NCBI RefSeq assembly: GCF_000518985.1
Contig: NZ_JAEQ01000003.1
Location: forward strand, 248,001 to 312,000
DNA from: Chelativorans sp. J32
Lineage (GTDB): Bacteria > Pseudomonadota > Alphaproteobacteria > Rhizobiales > Rhizobiaceae
Direction: 5' to 3'
DNA length: 64,000 bases
The position numbers and the translations under genes were made by a program. The stretch's first letter is position 1, and the number at the start of each line of letters is the position of its first letter. A model generated the notes under the pieces. The model saw only the letters and a list, made by a program, of their open reading frames with translations. It ran no database searches and was not told the origin of the DNA. Positions 34,910 to 42,400 of this stretch are shown here, one piece after another.

Positions 34910-36178
34910 TCAATTCCCCTGCTGCGGCTTGTACCAGCTCGCCAGTCCCTCCTGCAGCCGCTCTGCCGCTGCCTCCGGCGTCTCTGTTCCATTGATCACG
35001 TTAGCCGACGCCGTCCAGGTCTCGTTTTCGAGATTGGGCGTGCCACGGGACAGGATCTGATAGGTAGAACGGATCGTAGGCTGGCACTTCTCGCGCCAGG
35101 AGACGAATTCCCGCGCCAGCGGATCTTCCATTTCGACGGGTTTCGAGGAAAGGCTGAAAAACCCGGGGAGCGCGTTGGCGTAAATCTTCGCGAATTCGTC
35201 GGAAGCCACCCATGTCAGGAATTTCTTTGCCGCCTCTGCATTCGGGCTCTTCGCGTTGAGGCCGATGCCGATATCCGTGTGATCGGAGATATAGCAGGTG
35301 TCACCGGCATTTTTGACCGGCGGCGGGAACGCACCCATCTCGAATTCGGCCTGGGTGTTGAAGACGGAGATCTCCCAGGAGCCGGCGGGATAGATCGCAG
35401 CGCGGCCAAGCGTAAAGAGGTTCTGGCTATCCGGATAGGTCTGCGCCTCGAATCCGTCGCCCAGATAGTCCTTCCAGCGCGCCAAGGTCCTGAACGGGTC
35501 GACCCACTGCGGGTCCGTCAGCTTTTGCTCGCCCTTTATGAGCGCCAGCCGGCCTTCCTCGCCCTTCCAATAATTCGGACCGATGTTCTGGTAGCCCATG
35601 GTTGCGGCTTCCCAGAGATCCTTGGTTCCCATGGCCATGGGAATGTAGTTGCCGTCTTCCTTGATCTTGTCGAGCAGGGCGAAGAACTCGTCCTCCGTCT
35701 GAGGCACCTGCAGCCCCAGCTCGTCAAAAGCGTCCTTGTTGTAGATGAAGCCATGGATGACGGAGGCCATGGGCACGCAGAAGGTCGCCGAACCGTCATC
35801 GGTCTGCCAGGCGGCCTTGGCCACATTGGAGAAGTTCTCCATGCCGGGAAGCTCGGTGAGATTCGCGAGCTGGCCCTTGTTAAAAAGTTCCAGAGAGGCA
35901 TCGAAGGGGCGGCATGTGATCAAGTCTCCCGCCGACCCCGCATCCAGCTTGGCGTTCAACGCCGCGTTGTACTCGGTCGGTGCGGAAGGAGAGAAGACGA
36001 CCTTGATGCCCGGATTCTGCGCCTCGAATGCAGGAATGAGCTGTTCCTGCCAGATGGCGAGATCGTCGTTGCGCCAGCTCTCGATGGTCAGCGTCACATC
36101 CTGTGCCGCGGCGATGCCTGCCGTCCCAACGAGCATGCTTGATGCCGCCAGAAACATCATCACCCTGTTCTGCTTCAT
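34910..36178 (-). CDS. Carbohydrate ABC transporter substrate-binding protein
   Basis: A 422-residue exported protein. The signal peptide MKQNRVMMFLAASSMLVGTAGIAAAQ is followed by VTLTIESWRNDDLAIWQEQLIPAFEAQNPGI in the usual family-1 binding-protein pattern, ending SWREKCQPTIRSTYQILSRG. GGGAGGAAG precedes the chosen ATG; an open frame 28 codons longer includes no better start. It is the first gene of the importer operon and is divergent from the kinase-like gene, so one regulatory region of about 315 bases serves both. Confidence 0.92.
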   Translation of the reverse strand: MKQNRVMMFLAASSMLVGTAGIAAAQDVTLTIESWRNDDLAIWQEQLIPAFEAQNPGIKVVFSPSAPTEYNAALNAKLDAGSAGDLITCRPFDASLELFNKGQLANLTELPGMENFSNVAKAAWQTDDGSATFCVPMASVIHGFIYNKDAFDELGLQVPQTEDEFFALLDKIKEDGNYIPMAMGTKDLWEAATMGYQNIGPNYWKGEEGRLALIKGEQKLTDPQWVDPFRTLARWKDYLGDGFEAQTYPDSQNLFTLGRAAIYPAGSWEISVFNTQAEFEMGAFPPPVKNAGDTCYISDHTDIGIGLNAKSPNAEAAKKFLTWVASDEFAKIYANALPGFFSLSSKPVEMEDPLAREFVSWREKCQPTIRSTYQILSRGTPNLENETWTASANVINGTETPEAAAERLQEGLASWYKPQQGN

Positions 36179-36493
36179 AACTTCCTCCCTCATGGCTTGG
36201 ACGCCTCTGTTCCTTCCTCCCGGGGGCGCCTCCAGAAACGCCGCATAAGCCAGCGATTGCATTCGTGGTCGGGCGGGATGGCCGTAAGTTCCTCAATATC
36301 ATTGGGAAAACGGCTACCCCAGCCCCGCCGCCTTCTACGCCTCTTACTTCCGGTTGCGGACATGTTAAGAACATTCCGCTGCGCTTTTCCAGCACCAAAA
36401 TTAAAGGATTGAGCAATATTGGCAGTTGGAGAATGCACGCGCGGGCCGGACGCGCACGCGCGCGCGTCATGGCTCAACGGTTGGGTGTGCACG
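36179..36493. promoter_or_regulatory. Divergent regulatory region between importer operon and kinase gene
   Basis: 315 bases without a gene, holding both promoters. Near the kinase side is an alternating purine/pyrimidine tract of 18 bases (36450-36467, mostly CG), which can adopt Z-DNA under supercoiling. No regulator gene is adjacent, and I could not assign an operator palindrome. Confidence 0.5.
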
Positions 36494-37354
36494 ATGAATC
36501 TCGTAGCTGTGGACGGCGGTGGGACCGGGTGCCGGGCGATCGTTGCCAATGCCGAGGGCGCGGTGCTTGGACGGGGCGAGAGCGGCCCTGCCAATGTGAT
36601 GACCGATCTCGACGGCTCCCTCACGCATATCCTAGAGGCCGTCGAAAGGGCGGGCAGGCAGGCGGGTATCGAACCGGAGTTCTCCACGTCCAAAGCCGCC
36701 CTGGCATTGGCCGGCGCCAATGTCGGGCGTTTCGGCGAGGAGTTGTTGCAGAAGCTGCCCTTCGCTGAAAGCATCGTGGAATCGGATGCAACAGCCGCGG
36801 TCCGCGGCGCTCTGGGCCCGCATGACGGGGCGGCCGGCATTCTCGGCACCGGTTCCGTGTTCGGGGCAAAGTCGGGTGGAGAAATCCGAATCATCGGCGG
36901 CTGGGGCTTTCTGCTGGGCGACCAGGCAAGCGGAGCAAGACTCGGCCGCGCTCTGCTTGAAGAGACCCTGCTTGCACATGACGGTATCGTTTTGGGTTCC
37001 GCGCTGACGGAAGCTATCCTTGCGCGTTTCCAGGAAGATCCTCGCGAGATCGTGGTGTTCGGAAAGCGCGCGCGCCCCGCGGATTTCGGCGCATTCGCGC
37101 CGGAGGTCTTCGCTTATGCCGAAAAGGGTGACGCGGTTGCCGGGAGAATTCTAGCCGACGCAGTGGGCTGGATCGAGGCTTCCCTCGATGCGGTGATGCC
37201 GGAGGGCTGCGATCGCGTTTGTCTACTCGGCGGACTCGGGCAGCCATACGCGCCTTATCTCAGCGAGCCTTTTAGGAACCTGCTTCGGCCACCGCTTGGG
37301 AATGCGCTCGACGGAGCGCTGGCGCTGGCAGTGGAAAAATTCGGGCAATCCTGA
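36494..37354 (+). CDS. BadF/BadG-family ATPase, N-acetylglucosamine-kinase-like
   Basis: A 286-residue ASKHA-fold kinase. The phosphate-1 motif is AVDGGGTGCRAIVANAEG, phosphate-2 GILGTGSVFGA and the adenosine-binding C-terminal segment VCLLGGLGQPYAPYL; ESDATAAVRGAL carries the catalytic aspartate. The family includes eukaryotic-type GlcNAc kinases and bacterial amino-sugar kinases. The start ATG at 36494 removes 25 residues of poorly conserved upstream frame. Being divergent from the sugar importer it probably phosphorylates the imported sugar, perhaps GlcNAc or a related amino sugar; this is inference from context. Confidence 0.82.
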   Translation: MNLVAVDGGGTGCRAIVANAEGAVLGRGESGPANVMTDLDGSLTHILEAVERAGRQAGIEPEFSTSKAALALAGANVGRFGEELLQKLPFAESIVESDATAAVRGALGPHDGAAGILGTGSVFGAKSGGEIRIIGGWGFLLGDQASGARLGRALLEETLLAHDGIVLGSALTEAILARFQEDPREIVVFGKRARPADFGAFAPEVFAYAEKGDAVAGRILADAVGWIEASLDAVMPEGCDRVCLLGGLGQPYAPYLSEPFRNLLRPPLGNALDGALALAVEKFGQS

Positions 37355-37427
37355 ATATCCCCATGGCCGAACCCCGAGGCTTCCTGAGTCAAGCCCTTCA
37401 CTCGAAAATTTTGCGAAGCACCAGCCG

Positions 37428-37458
37428 TTGACATGACTCCTGCTTGGGCTACTAGATA
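37428..37458 (+). promoter_or_regulatory. Candidate promoter of the riboswitch-nrdAB transcript
   Basis: TTGACA (37428-37433) matches a sigma-70 -35 box exactly. A weak -10, TAGATA, follows 19 bases later (37453-37458), which is longer than ideal; TACTAG at 16 bases is an alternative. It lies just upstream of the cobalamin riboswitch. Confidence 0.35.
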
Positions 37459-37465
37459 TAGCCAT

Positions 37466-37640
37466 CACGGTGCTGTCGAGTCCTAGGGTCGAGAGCTTAA
37501 GAGGGAAGCCGGTGAGAGGCCGGCGCTGCCCCCGCAACTGTAAGCAGCGAGTTGCCGTCGCGTAATGCCACTGGTGCTTTAAGGCGCTGGGAAGGCCTGA
37601 CGGCAGCGATGACCTGCGAGCCAGGAGACCTGCCGTGATC
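37466..37640 (+). ncRNA. Cobalamin (B12) riboswitch upstream of nrdA
   Basis: Contains the hallmark segments in order: GGGAAGCCGGTGAGAG, GCTGCCCCCGCAACTGTAAG (the conserved core, near 37527-37547) and the B12 box GCCAGGAGACCTGCC (near 37620-37634). The aptamer ends about 120 bases before the nrdA ATG. Known riboswitches of this class lower expression when adenosyl- or methyl-cobalamin is bound. The gene controlled here encodes a B12-independent ribonucleotide reductase, so the logic would be to make it when B12 is scarce. Confidence 0.93.
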
Positions 37641-37652
37641 GAGCTTTTGAAC

Positions 37653-37757
37653 GTCCACGGGCGGGGTGTCCCGGCGGTGCGCTTGATCGCGGCGGTTCAT
37701 ACCTGCTGCTGTCCGGCATGCTTCGCGAAACCCCGTCAACAACCACGGGGGTTTTTC
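37653..37757 (+). promoter_or_regulatory. Expression platform of the nrdA riboswitch with terminator-like/SD-sequestering hairpin
   Basis: Downstream of the aptamer, a 22-base segment (37653-37674) is identical to one after the metE riboswitch (42309-42330). Next to the start codon, CCCCGT (37731-37736) can pair with ACGGGG (37745-37750), and a run of five T follows; the G-rich 3' arm is also the only possible ribosome site for the ATG at 37758. It could therefore act as an intrinsic terminator or as a ribosome-site block. Which mechanism applies is inference. Confidence 0.55.
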
Positions 37758-40616
37758 ATGTCGGCGAGTGCCGCTCACTTTTCCAACGGAACGGCCGCGA
37801 TGCCGGTCCTTGCTCATCCGGCCGAAGTCCGAATGGAGTCCGCGTATCGCGTCATCCGTCGCAACGCTTCGGTCACGCCGTTCGATCCGGGCAAGATCAC
37901 CATCGCCTTGACCAAGGCTTTCCTTGCCGTCGAAGGTTCGGTGGCTGCCGGTAGCCGCCGTGTGCACGAGGTCGTGGAGGAACTGACGGAGCAAGTCGTT
38001 TCCGCGCTCACTCGCCGCGGCGAGGCGGGCCGTACCTTCCACATCGAGGAAATCCAGGATCAGGTGGAACTCGCCCTCATGCGCGGCGGCCATCACAAGG
38101 TGGCGCGTGCCTACGTGCTCTACCGCGAGGAGCGGGCGCGCGAGCGGCAGGCAAGCAGCGTCGCCGAGATCCCTCAGCCATCTTTGCACGTGACGCTGCA
38201 AGACGGCAGCAGGGCGCTCCTCGATGAGGCGCGGCTTGCCGCGATCGTGGTGGAGGCTTGCCACGGGCTGGAAGCGGTCTCGGCCGAGGCCATCCTCACC
38301 GAAGCGCGGCGCAACCTCTATGACGGCATCACGCTTGACGAGCTCTCGCTGGCGCCGATCCTTGCCGCGCGCACCTTGGTAGAGACCGAGCCGAATTATG
38401 CGCAGGTGAGCGCGCGGCTGCTTCTCGACAAGCTGCGCCGCGAAGCGTTGAGCTTCGTGGAAGGCAGGCCCGCACAGGCCACGCAGACGGAGATGGCCGA
38501 TCGCTATCCCGCCTATTTCGAAGCCTTCATCAAGGCAGGCATAGAGGCCGAGATGATCGACCCGGAGCTTGGGCGCTTCGATCTCAATAAGCTTGGAGCC
38601 TCGCTTCAGCCCGAGCGCGACCTACAGTTCCAGTATCTCGGTCTGCAAACGCTCTACGACCGCTATTTCCTGCACAAGGACGAGGTTCGTTTCGAACTGC
38701 CGCAGGCCTTCTTTATGCGCGTGGCGATGGGACTTGCGGTGCGCGAGATCGACCGGGAGGCTCGGGCGATCGAGTTCTACCAGCTCCTCTCCTCCTTCGA
38801 TTTCATGTGCTCGACGCCGACCCTCTTCAATGCCGGCACGCTGCGGCCGCAGCTTTCGTCCTGCTTTTTGACGACCGTTTCCGACGACCTCGACGGCATC
38901 TTTAAGGCCATCAAGGACAACGCGCTTCTGGCGAAATATTCCGGCGGGCTCGGCAATGACTGGACTCCGGTGCGGGGCCTGGGCGCGCGCATCAAGGGCA
39001 CCAACGGCAAGAGCCAAGGCATCGTGCCTTTCCTGAAGGTGGCAAACGATACGGCGATCGCAGTCAACCAGGGCGGCAAGCGCAAGGGCGCGGTCTGCGC
39101 CTATCTGGAAACCTGGCATATCGACATCGAGGAATTCCTGGACCTCAGGAAGAACACCGGCGACGACCGCCGCCGCACTCATGACATGAACACGGCCAAC
39201 TGGGTGCCGGATCTCTTCATGGAGAGGGTGGAAGCGGATGGCGAGTGGACTCTATTCTCGCCCGACGAGGCACCTGATCTGCATAACCTCTATGGCCCGG
39301 CTTTCAAGACCGCCTATGAGGCCTATGAAGCAAAGGCGGCGCGTGGAGAGATCCGTGTCTTCAAAAAGGTCCGTGCGGTGGAGCTGTGGCGGCGCATGCT
39401 CACCATGCTCTTCGAGACCGGCCATCCGTGGATCACTTTCAAGGACCCGTGCAACCTGCGCTCGCCGCAACAGCATGTGGGCGTGGTGCATTCGTCGAAC
39501 CTGTGCACCGAGATAACGCTGAACACGTCCAGCGATGAAGTCGCTGTGTGCAATCTCGGCTCCGTCAACCTTGCCGCTCATGTGAGCGAGAGTGGGCTCG
39601 ACCTGGAAAAGCTGGCACGTACGGTTTCCACCGCGATGCGCATGCTGGACAATGTCATCGACATCAATTTCTACACCATCCCCGAGGCGCGGCGCTCAAA
39701 CCTGCGCCACCGGCCGGTGGGCCTCGGCCTGATGGGCTTTCAGGACGCGCTGCAGGCGCTGAAGCTGCCTTATGCTTCGGAAGGAGCGGTGGAATTCGCC
39801 GACCGCAGCATGGAAGCTATCGCCTATCATGCCATCTCTGCCTCGGTGGAACTGGCAAAGGAGCGTGGAGCCTATGCAAGCTTCCAGGGCTCGCTCTGGT
39901 CGAAGGGCGTGCTGCCGATCGATTCCATTGGCTTCGTGGCCGAATCCCGCGGCGTCGAAGGCATGGATCGCAGCCAGACGCTCGATTGGGAGAGCCTGCG
40001 CAATCGCGTCATGGAGCATGGCATGCGCAATTCCAACACCATGGCGATCGCGCCGACGGCGACTATCTCCAATATCTGCGGCGTTTCGCAGTCGATCGAG
40101 CCCAGCTACCAGAACCTGTTCGTGAAATCGAACATGTCGGGCGACTTCACCGTGGTGAACGCCGCACTCGTGCGCGATCTCAAGGCGCGCGGTCTCTGGG
40201 ACGAGGTCATGGTTTCGGACCTCAAATATTATGATGGTTCTCTCGGTCAGATCGACCGTGTTCCGGATGACCTGAAGGCACTCTATGCGACCGCGTTCGA
40301 GATCGATCCGGCGTGGCTGATCGAGGCAGCCTCGCGCCGGCAGAAATGGATCGACCAGGCGCAGTCCCTCAATCTCTACATTGCCAATCCCTCCGGCAAG
40401 AAGCTCGATGAACTCTACCGGTTGGCCTGGAGGAAGGCGCTGAAGACCACTTACTACCTGCGCTCGCGCTCGGCGACCCATGTGGAGAAATCGACGCTGA
40501 AACGCTCGGACGGGAAACTCAATGCCGTGGCGGTGACACCGCAGCCGACTGCTTTCGAGTTGGATGGCGTGAAGGCTTGCGCCATCGACGATCCCGAATG
40601 CGAGGCTTGCCAGTAG
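37758..40616 (+). CDS. nrdA: Class I ribonucleotide reductase alpha subunit (class Ic-like partner)
   Basis: A 952-residue catalytic subunit reducing ribonucleoside diphosphates for DNA synthesis. Two ATP-cone-like domains occupy the N terminus (about 28-115, YRVIRRNASVTPFDPGKI; and about 137-235). The catalytic barrel carries QLSSCFLTTVSDD, the Asn-x-Cys-x-Glu active site SSNLCTEITLN, AVCNLGSVNLAAH and APTATISNICGVSQSIEPSYQN. The redox cysteines close the protein (DPECEACQ). The ATG after the riboswitch is chosen; the open frame runs back into the aptamer and is not translated. The extended N terminus resembles the Chlamydia-type alpha subunit, in keeping with nrdB next door. Confidence 0.95.
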   Translation: MSASAAHFSNGTAAMPVLAHPAEVRMESAYRVIRRNASVTPFDPGKITIALTKAFLAVEGSVAAGSRRVHEVVEELTEQVVSALTRRGEAGRTFHIEEIQDQVELALMRGGHHKVARAYVLYREERARERQASSVAEIPQPSLHVTLQDGSRALLDEARLAAIVVEACHGLEAVSAEAILTEARRNLYDGITLDELSLAPILAARTLVETEPNYAQVSARLLLDKLRREALSFVEGRPAQATQTEMADRYPAYFEAFIKAGIEAEMIDPELGRFDLNKLGASLQPERDLQFQYLGLQTLYDRYFLHKDEVRFELPQAFFMRVAMGLAVREIDREARAIEFYQLLSSFDFMCSTPTLFNAGTLRPQLSSCFLTTVSDDLDGIFKAIKDNALLAKYSGGLGNDWTPVRGLGARIKGTNGKSQGIVPFLKVANDTAIAVNQGGKRKGAVCAYLETWHIDIEEFLDLRKNTGDDRRRTHDMNTANWVPDLFMERVEADGEWTLFSPDEAPDLHNLYGPAFKTAYEAYEAKAARGEIRVFKKVRAVELWRRMLTMLFETGHPWITFKDPCNLRSPQQHVGVVHSSNLCTEITLNTSSDEVAVCNLGSVNLAAHVSESGLDLEKLARTVSTAMRMLDNVIDINFYTIPEARRSNLRHRPVGLGLMGFQDALQALKLPYASEGAVEFADRSMEAIAYHAISASVELAKERGAYASFQGSLWSKGVLPIDSIGFVAESRGVEGMDRSQTLDWESLRNRVMEHGMRNSNTMAIAPTATISNICGVSQSIEPSYQNLFVKSNMSGDFTVVNAALVRDLKARGLWDEVMVSDLKYYDGSLGQIDRVPDDLKALYATAFEIDPAWLIEAASRRQKWIDQAQSLNLYIANPSGKKLDELYRLAWRKALKTTYYLRSRSATHVEKSTLKRSDGKLNAVAVTPQPTAFELDGVKACAIDDPECEACQ

Positions 40617-40698
40617 GCGCGGCGGAGACCCTTACCGTCTCGGGCTCTGCCCGATTCACCTCTCCCATTTGAGACCGGAGCCGAGCTTTGCGGCTAAT

Positions 40699-40725
40699 CC
40701 CTCTCCCCAGCATAGCGGGAGAGGG
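40699..40725 (+). repeat. Intercistronic hairpin, rhizobial repeat-like
   Basis: A perfect 9-bp stem (CCCTCTCCC/GGGAGAGGG) with a 9-base loop lies in the 167-base gap between nrdA and nrdB. Similar CTCTCCCC...GGGAGAGG palindromes are widespread in rhizobial intergenic DNA. It may tune nrdB levels within the transcript. Confidence 0.5.
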
Positions 40726-40783
40726 TGCTGGGCATCAGCAAGGCGGCAACCGGATTATAAACCTATGATATCTGGAGAATGGC

Positions 40784-41896
40784 ATGCTGAACTGGAACGA
40801 GCCGAGCGCCAATCCTTCTCAAGCAGCACCCGCCGGCGAGGTTGATGCTACCGGCCTTGGTACCATCGACCGGGGTGCGGCGCGCGTATCGGTTGACGAC
40901 AAGCGCATGATCAATGCGCGGGCCGACGTGAACCAACTCCTGCCGCTGAAATATCGTTGGGCCTGGGAAAAATATCTGTCGGGCTGCAACAATCACTGGA
41001 TGCCGACGGAAGTTTCCATGCAGGCCGATATCGCGCTCTGGAAGTCCCCCGACGGGCTTACGGACGACGAACGGCGCATGGTGAAGCGCAATCTCGGCTT
41101 TTTCGCCGCCTCTGAGTCCTTGGTAGCGAACAATATCGTGCTCGCGATCTACCGCCATCTCACCAATCCGGAGTGCCGGCAGTATCTCCTGCGCCAGGCT
41201 TTCGAGGAGGCGGTGCACACGCACACTTTCCAATACATCGTGGAAAGCCTCGGCCTCGACGAGGGCGAGCTGTTCAACATGTATCGTGAGGTCCCGTCCA
41301 TCACCGACAAGGCGGCCTGGGCACTGGAATATACGCGCCATCTGGACGACCCGAATTTTTGCACCGGCACGCCGGAAGCAGACCGTGCTTTCCTGCGCGA
41401 CCTTGTCGCCTTCTACGTCGTCTTCGAGGGCATGTGGTTCTATACCGGCTTCGCGCAGATCCTGTCGCTCGGGCGGCGCAACAAGATGGTGGGGATCGCC
41501 GAGCAATACCAATACATCCTGCGCGACGAGTCGATTCATTTGAATTTCGGCATCGACGTCATCAACCAGATCAAGCATGAGAACCCGCATCTATGGACGC
41601 CCGCCTTCCAGGAAGAGGTGCGGGGCATGCTCCGGGATGCCGCGGAGCTGGAGGCAGCCTACGGCCACGACACGATGCCTCGCGGCTTCCTCGGCCTCAA
41701 TGCGGGGCTCTGCGAGAAATACATGCACTTCATCGCCAACCGTCGCTGTGCGCAGCTTGGCCTTGCGCCCGTGTTCGCCGAGACGGAGAACCCGTTCCCC
41801 TGGATGTCCGAGGCGATGGACCTGAAGAAGGAGAAGAACTTCTTCGAAACGCGCGTGATCGAATACCAGAATGGCGGCGCGCTCAGCTGGGATTGA
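40784..41896 (+). CDS. nrdB: Ribonucleotide reductase beta subunit, class Ic-like (Phe at radical site)
   Basis: A 370-residue metal-cofactor subunit. Candidate ligands are Glu111 (FFAASESL), Glu142 and His145 (EEAVHTHTF), Glu215 (VVFEGMW), Glu249 and His252 ([10 protein letters not shown]). The residue at the tyrosyl-radical position is Phe149, not Tyr. Every one of these positions is exactly 22 higher than the Chlamydia trachomatis class Ic ligands and Phe127, which hold a Mn/Fe cofactor instead of a diiron-tyrosyl radical. The sequence VHTHTF itself is Chlamydia-like. Cofactor use is inferred. The ATG follows TCTGGAGA. It shares the B12-controlled transcript with nrdA. Confidence 0.93.
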   Translation: MLNWNEPSANPSQAAPAGEVDATGLGTIDRGAARVSVDDKRMINARADVNQLLPLKYRWAWEKYLSGCNNHWMPTEVSMQADIALWKSPDGLTDDERRMVKRNLGFFAASESLVANNIVLAIYRHLTNPECRQYLLRQAFEEAVHTHTFQYIVESLGLDEGELFNMYREVPSITDKAAWALEYTRHLDDPNFCTGTPEADRAFLRDLVAFYVVFEGMWFYTGFAQILSLGRRNKMVGIAEQYQYILRDESIHLNFGIDVINQIKHENPHLWTPAFQEEVRGMLRDAAELEAAYGHDTMPRGFLGLNAGLCEKYMHFIANRRCAQLGLAPVFAETENPFPWMSEAMDLKKEKNFFETRVIEYQNGGALSWD

Positions 41897-41907
41897 GTCG
41901 CCAAGTT

Positions 41908-41933
41908 CCTCGCCTCAATGATTTGGGGCGAGG
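41908..41933 (+). terminator. Hairpin after nrdB
   Basis: An 11-bp stem (CCTCGCCTCAA/TTGGGGCGAGG, one G-U pair) with a TGAT loop begins 11 bases after the nrdB stop. The 3' side is not U-rich, so efficiency is uncertain. Confidence 0.45.
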
Positions 41934-41975
41934 GAAACCTCCCTGCCTCTGGGCAGCATTTCGGATCACTTAAAG

Positions 41976-41995
41976 ATATAAACATTTCTTTATAT
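41976..41995. promoter_or_regulatory. AT-rich palindrome upstream of the metE riboswitch, candidate SahR-type operator
   Basis: ATATAAA, six bases, TTTATAT: a perfect 7-bp inverted repeat, conspicuous in high-GC DNA. ArsR-family SahR/SamR regulators of methionine-cycle genes are known to use AT-rich ATATAAA-like palindromes in Proteobacteria. It lies about 100 bases upstream of the riboswitch, so it would control transcription start while the riboswitch controls elongation or translation. The regulator assignment is inference. Confidence 0.45.
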
Positions 41996-42094
41996 GGTCT
42001 CTTGACTCCTGATCCCGCTTGAGGGACTTTGCCCATGTCGTGGTTCCCCGACGTTCGCGCGTCGGGGCGAAGAGGGAATTCGGTGCGCCGCTAC

Positions 42095-42305
42095 AGCGGT
42101 GCGTTCTTCGAGACGCACAACTGTGGGGCTTATGTAATCGCGCTACCTGAAACCGATTCCGGTTTTCAGGAGCGGATGCACTGGCAATGCCGAAGCTGCC
42201 CCCGCAACTGTAAGCGGCGAGCCTTTCTCCAACATGCCACTGGGACATCCCGGGAAGGCGGAGAGGGCGATGACCCGCGAGCCAGGAGACCTGCCACGGC
42301 ATGAG
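42095..42305 (+). ncRNA. Cobalamin (B12) riboswitch upstream of metE
   Basis: The conserved core GCTGCCCCCGCAACTGTAAG lies near 42194-42214, followed by GCCACTGGGACATCCCGGGAAGGC in pieces typical of the peripheral stem, and the B12 box GCCAGGAGACCTGCC near 42281-42296. The 5' boundary is set at the GGTGC motif. B12 riboswitches ahead of metE are well known: with B12 present, cells use MetH and shut metE off. Confidence 0.93.
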
Positions 42306-42308
42306 AAT

Positions 42309-42400
42309 GTCCACGGGCGGGGTGTCCCGGTGGCTGCTGGGCGAGCCTGTCTCGCCCAAGCGTCCGCGTGCCCATGCCCCCAATCCAAGGGGTCAGATCC
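42309..42400 (+). promoter_or_regulatory. Expression platform of the metE riboswitch
   Basis: The first 22 bases (42309-42330) are identical to 37653-37674 after the nrdA riboswitch and can fold into a short hairpin. Near the start codon, a C-run (42377-42381) can pair with the AAGGGG ribosome site (42387-42392), suggesting translational control. No T run is present, in contrast to the nrdA leader. Confidence 0.5.

Noticed and set aside
37450-37465. NrdR-box-like CTAGATATAG before nrdA
   Set aside because: Only one partial half-site. NrdR boxes come in tandem about 31 bases apart, and no partner was found.
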